NCBI GenBank assembly: GCA_046724395.1
Contig: JBKOWM010000144.1
Span: 1-21,074, forward strand
Direction of reading: 5' to 3'
Length of the DNA stretch: 21,074 nt
DNA from: DATAEU01 sp046724395
GTDB lineage: Bacteria; Actinomycetota; UBA4738; HRBIN12
Part shown: positions 6,877-14,637 of the stretch, one piece after another
Layout of the letters: the number at the start of each line of letters is the position of its first letter
How positions within the stretch are numbered: position 1 is the first letter of the stretch
The notes under the pieces: generated by a model
What the model was told of the DNA's origin: nothing
Seen by the model: only the letters and a program-made list of their open reading frames with translations
Databases searched by the model: none
Program-made: the position numbers and the translations under genes

Positions 6877-8949
6877 TCACCCCTGCAGCAGCGTCACGGA
6901 GTACAGGGGGACGTCCTCGAGCGCGAGCCGGTGCATCCCACGCTCGTGCCAGCTCATCCCCAGGCCTGCGCGCACCTCGCCCCTCGGCGCGAACGCGTGT
7001 GCGTGCCGATACCAACGCGGGAGCCGGATCCGAAAAACGAGCTCCGGCAGGATCGGCACCGCGTCGGCGGCCTCATCGTAGTCGTAGCGGATCAGGTGGA
7101 CGGCGACCCCACGCTCCGTCCGCTGGAGGTTGATCGCGAAGTCGGGCGCGTCGTCGATCAGCACCTGCGGCCCGTCGGCCAGATCGCTCGCGCGTACCTC
7201 GTCGACCGTCCGCACCAGCGGATGCCCGAGCAAGGATGAGCGATCGCCCGCGGAGAGGTTCACGGCGGTCTCGCCCCTCGCAAGCACGTGCCCGCCTCTG
7301 TCGAGGAACGCGCGCACGAGGCCGGCCTGATGCTCCGTTAGGAGACTGCACGCGGGAAGCACGAGCGTCCGGTATTGCGCGAGATCCTCGACCCCGATGA
7401 CGTCGGCCCGGAGTTCGCCGTCGGCGAACACGACGACGTCGAAGGTCTGGTGCTCGCGCACGAGCGCATCGCAGGCGTCGAAGAACGGCACGAAGTCTCG
7501 CCCGCCGCCGGCCTCCTGGTACTCGAACGCGCTCGGCACGCTAAACGCGACAGCCGTCTCGGAGAAGGTCCGGGTCGAGTACAGGTCGTCGTGCTCGGCC
7601 AGGAACGACTGGATCTCGAGCAGGACCTCGTGCGGCGCCCAGAACGAGTCCTCCTCCACGGCCCCGAGCCACGACCCGTACGGGATGCTCATGTTCACGC
7701 CGAGCCCCGCCGCCTCGTAGTGCATGATCCGGAGGCGGTCGCACGCGCGTCCGACCCTCAGGTCGCGCACGAGCTCGGGGACGACGCCGTTGAACGGCTG
7801 CTCCACGACGGTCAGGGGGGTCTCGCCCGCGAACCCGGCCACGTAGCGGCACCACGACGGCTGCCGGTACTTGGTCTCGTGCTGCTCGGCCGCGATCAGG
7901 TCGGCGTGCTGCGCGAACGCATACATGTGCGGCGGGCAGTCGCCCGAGTTGAACCCGACGAGCACGGCGCGGCCACGCGACGCCGCATATTCGCGGATGT
8001 AACCGCACAGGTCCGCGAAGTGGCCGGTCACCTCGCGCCGCTGGAAGCGGACGTAGTCCCAGTACAGAGGCGCGCGCTCGCGGCCCGCGCCGAAGTCGTG
8101 CCCTCGCTCGAGCAGCCACGACCCATAGTGGAACGCCTCGAGGTCGACGGCCTCGAGCTCCGTCGGAAGCTCCTCCCTCGGCAACGCCTGCAGATACGCC
8201 CGGAACCCCTTCATGCAGTCCTTGCAGAAGCATCCGCCCCATCGCGTGGAGAACAGCGGCAGATCGGACTCGTCGAGCTCGACGCCCGCGACGCCGGCGT
8301 CGACTTGGATGCGGACGATCGCCTTCAGGTACTCGCGCCACACCGGGTTGTTCCGGTCCATGAGGTACGCGTAGTGCTTGCGGTCTGGCGCCTCGACCCA
8401 CACCGAGTGCAACGGGTTGCCGTGGATGTCGCGCGAGACGCACTCCTCGAGCAGGTCGGCCACTGCCTCGCCGTCGCTGTTCACGAGCCCTTGCGGGAAG
8501 TAGTGCTCGAACCGCTCCCACAGGTTCGGGTGCGCGTTCTGGGTGAATTCGCGAAGTCCGAGCCAGGCCGGTTTGCCCACGCCGCGCGGCTCGTTGAGTG
8601 CGAGGACACGTCCGCCGTCGTCGTCGAGTTCGGCGGGGAACTCCCAGCCCTGGACCTCGAAGACGATCCCGAAGACCTTGATCCCGCGCTCCCCACAGTG
8701 CTCGATGAACTCGGCGTCGTTCACGAAGCCGTAGAACCGCATCCGCGGATCGATCTCCTGCCATGCCTCATGCTCCAGGTACGGCAACGAGATCGAGCCG
8801 CCGCCGAGCGCCGACCACACGAGCGACGTGGCGCGGTAGGCCTCGAGGTCCTCGATCATCCGGAGGCGCCTCGGCGGCAGGCTCGGGTGGTAGCAGTGCT
8901 GGCGTGGGAACCAGGCGTCGAAGTAGACGGCCCGCTCCAGCTCAAGCAC
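6877..8949 (-). CDS. Putative TIM-barrel glycoside hydrolase with GATase-like C-terminal domain
   Basis: 690 residues. The GTG at 8949 overlaps the stop of the upstream MDR gene by 8 bp. The N-terminus (VYFDAWFPRQHCYHPSLPP, 8-26) and GGGSISLPYLEHEAW look like a conserved family start, which supports the long frame. Barrel motifs are VAGVELDESDLPLF (220-233), with likely catalytic acids E224, D226 or E227, followed by GGCFCKDCMKGFR (238-250) carrying a Cys cluster shared in form with the two other paralogues. Later VVVFADGEL, YRTLVLPACSLL and FLDRGGHVLARGE resemble the trimerisation/GATase-like domain of GH42-type proteins. No signal peptide is visible, so it is probably cytosolic. It is the second gene of a five-gene operon behind operator copy B. 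Substrate unknown; I infer hydrolase function from fold and company only. Confidence 0.75.
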   Translation of the reverse strand: MLELERAVYFDAWFPRQHCYHPSLPPRRLRMIEDLEAYRATSLVWSALGGGSISLPYLEHEAWQEIDPRMRFYGFVNDAEFIEHCGERGIKVFGIVFEVQGWEFPAELDDDGGRVLALNEPRGVGKPAWLGLREFTQNAHPNLWERFEHYFPQGLVNSDGEAVADLLEECVSRDIHGNPLHSVWVEAPDRKHYAYLMDRNNPVWREYLKAIVRIQVDAGVAGVELDESDLPLFSTRWGGCFCKDCMKGFRAYLQALPREELPTELEAVDLEAFHYGSWLLERGHDFGAGRERAPLYWDYVRFQRREVTGHFADLCGYIREYAASRGRAVLVGFNSGDCPPHMYAFAQHADLIAAEQHETKYRQPSWCRYVAGFAGETPLTVVEQPFNGVVPELVRDLRVGRACDRLRIMHYEAAGLGVNMSIPYGSWLGAVEEDSFWAPHEVLLEIQSFLAEHDDLYSTRTFSETAVAFSVPSAFEYQEAGGGRDFVPFFDACDALVREHQTFDVVVFADGELRADVIGVEDLAQYRTLVLPACSLLTEHQAGLVRAFLDRGGHVLARGETAVNLSAGDRSSLLGHPLVRTVDEVRASDLADGPQVLIDDAPDFAINLQRTERGVAVHLIRYDYDEAADAVPILPELVFRIRLPRWYRHAHAFAPRGEVRAGLGMSWHERGMHRLALEDVPLYSVTLLQG

Positions 8950-9940
8950 CGTCCCAGGTCAGGACCATCCCGAGCGTCCGCGCCGGATGCTCGACGACGA
9001 GGTCGTACGCGTGGGCGGCCTCCGTGTACCGGATCCGATGCGTGATAAGGGGTTCGATGAGGACGTCGCCACGCGCGAGATCCGTCGCGAGCGCCGCGTC
9101 CTCCTCCTCGTCAACCCAGCACGGAAACGTCACGGAAGGTCGCTTGAGGTGCGTCGGATGAAAGTCGATCTCGATCAGCTCGGGATAGTAGCCCTGGAGG
9201 CAGATCCTGCCCTCGCGCCGGACGATGTCGACGCACGTGAGGACCAGCCGGGCGTCTCCGGTCGTCTCGATCACGACGTCGGCCCCGTCCGGCGCCTCCT
9301 CGCGTACGGCCTCGCGTAGATCCTGCGTCGATGCGTCCACGGCCCGATCGGCCGAGTACTTCTCGGATGCCTCGACCCGCGCAGCGACGAGGTCGGAGGC
9401 GATCACTCGGGCCCCGCGGCGTCGTGCCGCCTGCGCCGACATCTGGCCGATCAAGCCCTGCCCAATGACCGCCACGAGGTCGCCCTCGTGGACACCGGTC
9501 AGTCGCACGCCGTGCCGCGAGACGCCGGCCATGCGGAGCAGCGACGCTGAACCCAGATCGACCGAGGGATCGAGCTTCGTTACAGCAGAGCGCGACACAA
9601 CGTGGAACCCCGTGTGCGACGCGAGCCCGTAGCGAGACGACACCCCCGCGAACGGTGTCCCCTGGGTGAAGACGTGATCGCCGATCTGCAGATCCCCGAC
9701 CTCGGGCCCGACCTCCTCGACCACACCCGCCGCCTGATACCCGGGAAAGTGTGGATACTGCGGGATCCCGTCCGCCCATCGATAGCGACCCGTCAGCAGC
9801 CACCGCTCGGTGCCCTGGCTCACGCCGGAGCAGACGGTTCGAACGAGGACGTCGTCGGGCTCGACATCCGGCAGATCCACCGTCCAGATCTCGACCCGCC
9901 CCTGCGCGGGGAAGACGACGGTCGGTGCCCTGACGCCCAC
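8942..9940 (-). CDS. MDR-family (zinc-type alcohol dehydrogenase-like) oxidoreductase lacking usual zinc ligands
   Basis: 332 residues from a GTG at 9940 preceded by GAGGAGGG. The open frame extends to 10009, but that start would place operator copy B inside the gene and has no ribosome site. The GroES-like domain carries CSGVSQGTERWLLTGRY (37-53) and FPGYQAAGVVEEVG in place of the GxCGTD and GHE zinc motifs. A Rossmann domain follows with VAVIGQGLIGQMSAQ and ADVVIETTGD. The family resembles BchC-like and inositol-associated dehydrogenases, with NAD(P) as cofactor and probably no catalytic zinc. It heads the minus operon 9940-3789 and is paralogous to the partial gene at 1-168. Probable role (inferred): oxidation of a sugar hydroxyl or reduction of a keto-sugar. 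Confidence 0.88.
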   Translation of the reverse strand: MGVRAPTVVFPAQGRVEIWTVDLPDVEPDDVLVRTVCSGVSQGTERWLLTGRYRWADGIPQYPHFPGYQAAGVVEEVGPEVGDLQIGDHVFTQGTPFAGVSSRYGLASHTGFHVVSRSAVTKLDPSVDLGSASLLRMAGVSRHGVRLTGVHEGDLVAVIGQGLIGQMSAQAARRRGARVIASDLVAARVEASEKYSADRAVDASTQDLREAVREEAPDGADVVIETTGDARLVLTCVDIVRREGRICLQGYYPELIEIDFHPTHLKRPSVTFPCWVDEEEDAALATDLARGDVLIEPLITHRIRYTEAAHAYDLVVEHPARTLGMVLTWDGA

Positions 9941-9993
9941 GGACCCTCCTCGCCGTCCGGTCGGACCGTCCCGACGCCGCTCGGGCCGTAGAC

Positions 9994-10010
9994 ATGATAA
10001 CGTTCCCACA
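9994..10010. promoter_or_regulatory. LacI-type operator-like element, copy B
   Basis: ATGATAACGTTCCCACA on the plus strand (minus strand: TGTGGGAACGTTATCAT) lies in the 93-bp gap between divergent starts at 9940 and 10034. The core TGATAACGTTCCCA (9995-10008) is a CG-centred imperfect inverted repeat (five of seven symmetric pairs). It differs from copy A at one base and from copy C at one base. It sits 23 bp before the plus ATG and 53 bp before the minus GTG, so one bound protein could block both promoters. TATCAT on the minus strand could act as a -10 toward the MDR gene, and TAACGT on the plus strand fits a TANNNT -10. Confidence 0.65.
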
Positions 10011-10033
10011 CTCGCGCGACCGTGAGGTTGGTC

Positions 10034-11125
10034 ATGAGGCGTGCCGTTTCGGGCGCCCGGCCCGTTCGGATTGGGCTAGCCGGATGCGGGGGCATCTCCC
10101 ACCGACACGCGAGGGCGGCGGCCGCCGTCCAGGACGTCAGCATCGTCGCTTGCTGCGATGTTCGCGCCGACGTCGCGGACGCGTGGGGCGAGCGCTACGC
10201 GTGCGAGAGCGCGTATTCCAATCTCGACGCGATGCTCGGCCACGACCTCGACGCCGTGCTGCTGTCGACGTGGCCGAGCCAGCACCACGACCAGGTGCTC
10301 CGCGCCCTCGAGGCGGGCGTCCGGAACATCCTTTGCGAGAAGGCGCTCGCCACGACGGGCCGCGACGCGCACGAGATGTGGGCCGCCGCTCGGCGATCCG
10401 GCGCGCTCGTCGTCGAAGGGTTCATGTACCGGCACCATCCTGCGACTCGTGAGATCGAACGCCGCCTCGCGGCCGGCGATCTCGGTGACATCGCGCACGT
10501 CCGGGCGACGTTCAGCTCCCTCGATGCCGAGGAGGCAGACGCTGTTGACACCGGTCGCGATTGGCGGCAGCGGCCCGAGTGCGGGGGCGGTGTCCCGTTC
10601 GACCTCACGTGCTACGGCGTCGATTCGTGCAACCACTTCAACCCGGGCCTGCCGGTCCGCGTCTCGGCGCTCGGCGGCACGAGCGCGCGATACCGGACGG
10701 TCGATCGCCTGTACGCGGTGATCGAGTACTCCGGTGGGACGTTCGGGCTGATCGAAAGCACGCGGCGCGGCGGGTTCGGGCAGGGGATCTCGGTCACGTG
10801 TGCCGGCGGGCACCTCTTCCTCCCCGAGACCTGGATCGTGGAGGGGCCGACCGAGGTTCGGGAGGAGCGGAGCGAGGGCTGGCGCACCGTCTCGACGCGT
10901 TCGATCCCGATTCCCGAGGCCGACTTCTACGGGCTGCAGCTCGAGAACTTCGCGGCCGCCATTCGCGGGGACGAGCCGCCACGGGTCGACCTCGCCGAGT
11001 CCGTCGTCGGCGTCTTCACGATCGAGGCGATGCTCGAGAGCCTGGCCTCGGGGCGCGCGGTGCAGATCCGGCTCCTGAGCGAGGTCGTCGCCGACTTGCC
11101 GCCCGGGCGAACCATCGTCGGATGA
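10034..11125 (+). CDS. Gfo/Idh/MocA-family NAD(P)-dependent oxidoreductase
   Basis: 363 residues from the ATG at 10034, with GTGAGG seven bases upstream; an in-frame GTG at 10022 is an alternative. VRIGLAGCGGISHRHARA (11-28) is the Rossmann motif, and CEKALA (101-106) corresponds to the CEKPLA signature, with Ala replacing the normally conserved Pro. GFMYRHHPATREIERRL and the middle stretch GGGVPFDLTCYGVDSCNHF align with the substrate domain, where an HxxxD-type dyad is usual in this family; here a Cys/Asp arrangement (CYGVD) takes that place. Members oxidise sugars, inositols or glycosides at a ring hydroxyl, or reduce the ketone. It is the first gene of the operon behind operator copy B, and its stop overlaps the next start (ATGA). 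Confidence 0.9.
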   Translation: MRRAVSGARPVRIGLAGCGGISHRHARAAAAVQDVSIVACCDVRADVADAWGERYACESAYSNLDAMLGHDLDAVLLSTWPSQHHDQVLRALEAGVRNILCEKALATTGRDAHEMWAAARRSGALVVEGFMYRHHPATREIERRLAAGDLGDIAHVRATFSSLDAEEADAVDTGRDWRQRPECGGGVPFDLTCYGVDSCNHFNPGLPVRVSALGGTSARYRTVDRLYAVIEYSGGTFGLIESTRRGGFGQGISVTCAGGHLFLPETWIVEGPTEVREERSEGWRTVSTRSIPIPEADFYGLQLENFAAAIRGDEPPRVDLAESVVGVFTIEAMLESLASGRAVQIRLLSEVVADLPPGRTIVG

Positions 11126-13134
11126 ACGCGCGCGGTTGGTGGGAGGAGCGGCCGTGGCGGTTGATCCAAACGAACCTGCGCGAGATCGACATGCGCGACA
11201 TCGACGCCGATCGGTACGTCGCGTCGCTGAAGGCCTTCGACGCCACAGTGGCGATGATCAACACGTCGGGCATCATCGCGAGCTACCCGACGGCGCTTCC
11301 CTTCCACACGCCGAGCGCGTTCCTGCGGGGCGACAGCCTGCAGACGATCATCGACGCCTGCCACGCCGCCGGCATCCGGATGATCGCGAGGACGGACTTC
11401 TCCAAGGTACGCCGTCCGCTGTTCGAGGAGCATCCCGAGTGGGCGTCCCGGCCAGCGGACGGCCAGATCGTTCAGGACGAGGGCGACGTGCACGTCTGTC
11501 CGTCGGGCGCGTACCAGCAGGAATGCGCGCCGCGCATCGTCGAGGAGACGATCACCACCCTCGACGTCGACGGCATCTACTTCAACATGGCCGGCTTCCA
11601 GACACGCGACTACCGCGGCACGCATCACGGAATCTGTCACTGCGACGCGTGCGTCCGCGGATTCCAGGCGATGTTCGGTCTGTCGCTTCCGACGACGGAG
11701 GACCTCGATGATCCGTGCTACCGCCGGTACATGGTCTTCACACAGCACACGCTGCGCGTATCGAAGGAGCGGATGGATGCGCTGATCCGCCGGCTTCGGC
11801 CCGACATGGCGATCGACCGCCCGAGCGACGGGCGCGGCGGCTTCGTGCGCCAGGAGTCGAACACCGCGCTCGACCGCTCGCCTCCGGACTGGCCGTACAG
11901 CGCGTCGGCGAACACCAGGTGGGTCGTCTCCACGTTTCCCCGCACGGTGTCGAGCAACAGCTCGGTCGACTTCATCGACTTTCCCGTCCGGCACGTCGCC
12001 GTGTCACCGGCCCGACAGCGGCTCCGGCTCGCGCAGGCGCTCGCGAACGGCGGGGGCCTCGACTACTACGTGATCGGACACCTCGACGATCACCGCGACC
12101 GCACCGGCTTCGCCCCCGTCCGGGAGGTCTTCCGGTTCCACGCCGAGCACGAGGAGGAGTACCGGGATCTGCGGTCGTGCGCGCGGATCGCTCTGTTGAC
12201 CGCGCCGCAAGGCGACGTCGAGGAGTTCCGTGGATGGTTCGAGGTGCTGGCCCAGCACCACTTCCTGTTCGACGTGCTGTTGCTCGACGCTGCTCGACCG
12301 GGCGTCTCCGAGCGCTATGAAGCGGTGATTTTGCCCGGCGACGAGCCGATCGCGGACGAGACGGCGACCGCGCTGGATCGGTTCGTCGAGGCCGGCCGAA
12401 CCCTGGTCGCGAGCGGCCGGGCGGGGTCTCGTAATGCCGAGTTCGAGCCCCGGCCCGCGCCGCCGCTGGCGTGCCTCGGCATCGAACGGATCCATGAGAT
12501 CCGACAGAGCGTGCGAGGCGCTTATCTCGACATCGACGACCGGCAGGGCTTCAGTCGGCTCGGCAACACCGATCTGGTCTTCCTCGACGGTCCTTACGTC
12601 GACGCCGAGTACCGGCCGGAGGTCGAGCGGCCGCTGCGGCTGATCCCGCCCGGGCCGTTCGGACCGCCGGAGCGATGCGTGCTGCCCGAACCCACCGGCG
12701 AGCCCGGGCTCGTGACGAACTCGTTCGGCGCCGGTCGGTCCGTCTACGTTCCCTGGGCCTGCGGCACGCTCTTCCACCGGCACGGCCACGCGAACACCTC
12801 GAACTTCATGGCGGACGCGCTCCAGCACCACGCCGGGCTGGCGCCGCTCGGCGGGACTCTCTCGCCGATGGTCGAGGCCACGCTGTTCGAACGGACGGAC
12901 GGAGCCGTCCGGCTCCTGCACCTCGTGAACGGCTCGGGCGTCCTCGGCCCGAGCATCGTCGATCCCGTGACGATGCGGGACGTCGACGTCGTCCTTCCGA
13001 CCGACGGCGAGCCGGCGGAGGTGACGGCGCTCGTCGCCGGCCGGCCGCTCGAGTATCAGGTGACCGACGGCGACCTCACCGTCCGCGTCCCGCAGCTCGG
13101 CGCGTTCGAGGCGATCAGGATTTCGCGACACTGA
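11122..13134 (+). CDS. Hypothetical glycosyl hydrolase family 6-like (GHL6) protein with beta-galactosidase-trimerisation-like domain
   Basis: 670 residues; the ATG at 11122 overlaps the upstream stop (ATGA). The long upstream opening of this frame is antisense or shadow of the Gfo/Idh gene. The N-terminus RPWRLIQTNLREIDMRDID, then INTSGIIASYPTALPFH, MIARTDFSKVRR, FEEHPEWASR and DVDGIYFNMAGFQTRDYRG, is the pattern I associate with the GHL6 putative hydrolase family. ICHCDACVRGFQ (171-182) is the Cys-rich block shared with the paralogues at 297 and 6877. About 370-480 is a GATase/trimerisation-like domain, followed by C-terminal beta domains with RLLHLVNGSG. No signal peptide is visible. It is co-transcribed with a Gfo/Idh dehydrogenase, which suggests action on an oxidised glycoside, or oxidation of its product. 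Biochemistry of the family is poorly known. Confidence 0.82.
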   Translation: MNARGWWEERPWRLIQTNLREIDMRDIDADRYVASLKAFDATVAMINTSGIIASYPTALPFHTPSAFLRGDSLQTIIDACHAAGIRMIARTDFSKVRRPLFEEHPEWASRPADGQIVQDEGDVHVCPSGAYQQECAPRIVEETITTLDVDGIYFNMAGFQTRDYRGTHHGICHCDACVRGFQAMFGLSLPTTEDLDDPCYRRYMVFTQHTLRVSKERMDALIRRLRPDMAIDRPSDGRGGFVRQESNTALDRSPPDWPYSASANTRWVVSTFPRTVSSNSSVDFIDFPVRHVAVSPARQRLRLAQALANGGGLDYYVIGHLDDHRDRTGFAPVREVFRFHAEHEEEYRDLRSCARIALLTAPQGDVEEFRGWFEVLAQHHFLFDVLLLDAARPGVSERYEAVILPGDEPIADETATALDRFVEAGRTLVASGRAGSRNAEFEPRPAPPLACLGIERIHEIRQSVRGAYLDIDDRQGFSRLGNTDLVFLDGPYVDAEYRPEVERPLRLIPPGPFGPPERCVLPEPTGEPGLVTNSFGAGRSVYVPWACGTLFHRHGHANTSNFMADALQHHAGLAPLGGTLSPMVEATLFERTDGAVRLLHLVNGSGVLGPSIVDPVTMRDVDVVLPTDGEPAEVTALVAGRPLEYQVTDGDLTVRVPQLGAFEAIRISRH

Positions 13135-13168
13135 CGAAGTGAGCTGGGCGAGGCGAACGAAGGACTGG

Positions 13169-13444
13169 ATGAAGAGCCTCCTGGTGGTCGTCGCCCTCCT
13201 CGCCGTGATGCTCGTCCTCGCATGGGGGTTGTCGATGCTGCGCCATCGGACGTGTGGCCGGCTTGACGCCGAACGGATCTCGCACCTGGAACCTGGCCAC
13301 CTCCATCCGGGACCGGACAGCATCTACGTCAAGGGCATCGGCCCCGGCCCTCCGCCGTCCGAGCTCGTGGCCTACTACGAAGCCGAGGCCGCGATGGAAA
13401 GCGCCGGATGCGGGGGGACGGGGAGACCGGGGCCGGGAGATTGA
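13169..13444 (+). CDS. Small single-pass membrane protein, hypothetical
   Basis: 91 residues from an ATG at 13169 with GAAGGA just upstream; a GTG at 13139 would add ten residues but has no ribosome site. Residues 4-24 (LLVVVALLAVMLVLAWG and neighbours) form one strongly hydrophobic helix after a short positive N-terminus. The remainder, LRHRTCGRLDAERIS then a Pro/Gly-rich tail with KGIGPGPPPSELVAYYEAEA, is hydrophilic and has two cysteines. I recognise no family. It starts 34 bp after the GHL6-like gene and ends 33 bp before a methyltransferase, so it may be in the same transcript as either. It does not look catabolic. Confidence 0.5.
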   Translation: MKSLLVVVALLAVMLVLAWGLSMLRHRTCGRLDAERISHLEPGHLHPGPDSIYVKGIGPGPPPSELVAYYEAEAAMESAGCGGTGRPGPGD

Positions 13445-13477
13445 GCGATCCACCCGAAGACATCGCAGGAACTGCCC

Positions 13478-14125
13478 ATGGATCCGAAGGACGTCGTGGC
13501 GGTGGGCTACGACCGGCTCGGTGACGCCTTCCCGGAGTGGGAGGAGTCGCGTCCGGCTGAGGTCCGGCAGTGGTTCCTGCGCAAGGTGCTCGACAGAGTC
13601 AGACCGGGATCCGCCGTGCTCGAGCTCGGGTGCGGGCCGGGCACGGCCGCGGCGGAGCTGTCCGCCGGACGACGGTACATCGGTGTCGATCTGTCCCAGG
13701 TCCAGCTCTCGATCGCGCGGTGGCGGGTGCCGGGTGCGACGTTCGTTCTCGGCGACTTGACCTCGATGGCGTTCCGTCCGAGCTCGTTCGACGGCGTCGT
13801 CGCCTTCTACGTCTTCAATCACGTTCCGCAAGACGAGGTAGGACCGGCCTTCGAACGGATCTTCGGGTGGCTGCGCCTCGGCGGTCGCCTGATGTCGTCG
13901 TTCCTCACCGTCGAGGACGAGGACCGGGTCGAGGAATGGCTCGGCGTCCCGATGTTCTTCGCGGGGTTCGAACCGGGCTCGAACGAGCGACTCCTGCGCA
14001 ACGCGGGGTTCGAGTTGGAGCTGTCCGAGGTCCGCCAGGAGTCGGATCCGGTGTACGGTCCGAGTGACACGCACTGGATCATCGCGAGGAAGCCGGAAGA
14101 CGGCGAGACTTTTGAGAACCGATGA
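13478..14125 (+). CDS. Class I SAM-dependent methyltransferase
   Basis: 215 residues, ATG at 13478 with AGGAA upstream. VLELGCGPGTAA (47-58) is motif I, the S-adenosylmethionine-binding glycine loop. IGVDLSQVQLSIAR (68-81) gives the acidic residue D71 that holds the ribose. GDLTSMAFRPSSFDGVVAFYVFNHVP (split here as GDLTSMAFRP and SFDGVVAFYVFNHVP, 92-117) matches motifs II and III of Methyltransf_11/25-type enzymes. LRLGGRLMSSF is the post-III strand. The enzyme is soluble and about the usual length. The methyl acceptor (small molecule or other) cannot be told. It lies with a small membrane protein and two gene remnants between catabolic operons, and no operator-like element precedes it, so it is probably unrelated background. 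Confidence 0.88.
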   Translation: MDPKDVVAVGYDRLGDAFPEWEESRPAEVRQWFLRKVLDRVRPGSAVLELGCGPGTAAAELSAGRRYIGVDLSQVQLSIARWRVPGATFVLGDLTSMAFRPSSFDGVVAFYVFNHVPQDEVGPAFERIFGWLRLGGRLMSSFLTVEDEDRVEEWLGVPMFFAGFEPGSNERLLRNAGFELELSEVRQESDPVYGPSDTHWIIARKPEDGETFENR

Positions 14126-14364
14126 ACCTCCGGGGTCGACATCCATCCGGTCCGCCCTGAGGAACTGGCGATCGTGCCGGAAGGTCTCGCGCATCGACCA
14201 CCGAGCGTCATCGATTGCGGCTGGAGAGGCAGGCCCGAGGCGACTTCCCCTACGTCATCGCCTGGCACGCCGTCGTGCCGGTGGGACATGTGGAAAATCG
14301 ACTGGCCGGACGATCCGGAGCCGCGTCGATGCTCGAGCGGCACGGCCAGGCGTTCGTTCACGAC
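14122..14364 (+). pseudogene. Degraded N-terminal part of a GNAT-family acetyltransferase
   Basis: No single frame codes here, but pieces in two plus frames read in order like an N-acetyltransferase: VDIHPVRPEELAIVPEGLA (14135-14191), RLERQARGDFPYVIAWH (14218-14268) with VVPVGHV (to 14292), KIDWPDDPEP (14294-14323), and MLERHGQAFVHD (to 14364). The sequence GxxPVGHV is the usual GNAT beta4 strand. Several frame changes are needed, and the acetyl-CoA loop (RxxGxG/A) never appears, because similarity stops at 14364 where an ABC-2 permease remnant begins on the other strand. The start would overlap the methyltransferase stop (GATGA at 14121-14125). Identified by pattern alone. Confidence 0.45.
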
Positions 14365-14567
14365 AACCCCTGCGTAACGAAGGTGTATGTGAGCGCGTCT
14401 GAGATCCCGTAGCCGCCGAGGATGGGTCGGACGGCGAACAGCGCGATCAGGATGTATGCGCGGATGAAGCCGAAGACCGTGTTGGTGAAAACGCCGGCGA
14501 TCGTCGCCCCGAGGTAGGTGGCGTACCGGCGGAACCCGCGGCGCGCGACCTCCCAGTACAGACGCAT
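14358..14567 (-). pseudogene. N-terminal remnant of an ABC-2 family transporter permease
   Basis: The ATG at 14567 (minus) opens MRLYWEVARRGFRRYATYLG, followed by ATIAGVFTNTVFGFIRAYI and GGYGISDALTYTFVTQGL. This matches the start of actinobacterial ABC-2 permeases (PF06182-like), which are normally about 260 residues with six membrane helices. Here the frame ends with TGA after 69 residues, and similarity ends at codon 68 (14364). Only the first helix and part of the second remain, so it cannot form a transporter. Downstream minus-strand sequence gives no convincing continuation in any frame. Its start faces operator copy C, 70 bp away. That may be chance following rearrangement. Confidence 0.75.
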
Positions 14568-14637
14568 GGCGGCCCCGGCTCGAGCGCAGGACAGGAGCGT
14601 ACGGCGCGGTGAAGCGGTCCACCCGCCAGACCGGTGG

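Noticed and set aside
7375..9045. 556-codon plus-strand ORF opposite the second glycosidase-like gene
   Set aside because: An antisense shadow produced by high GC; the minus frame has family motifs and operon context, while the plus frame has none.
10561..11121. N-terminal extension of the third glycosidase-like frame
   Set aside because: The extension is an out-of-frame shadow of the Gfo/Idh gene; the family N-terminus RPWRLIQTN begins just after the ATG at 11122.
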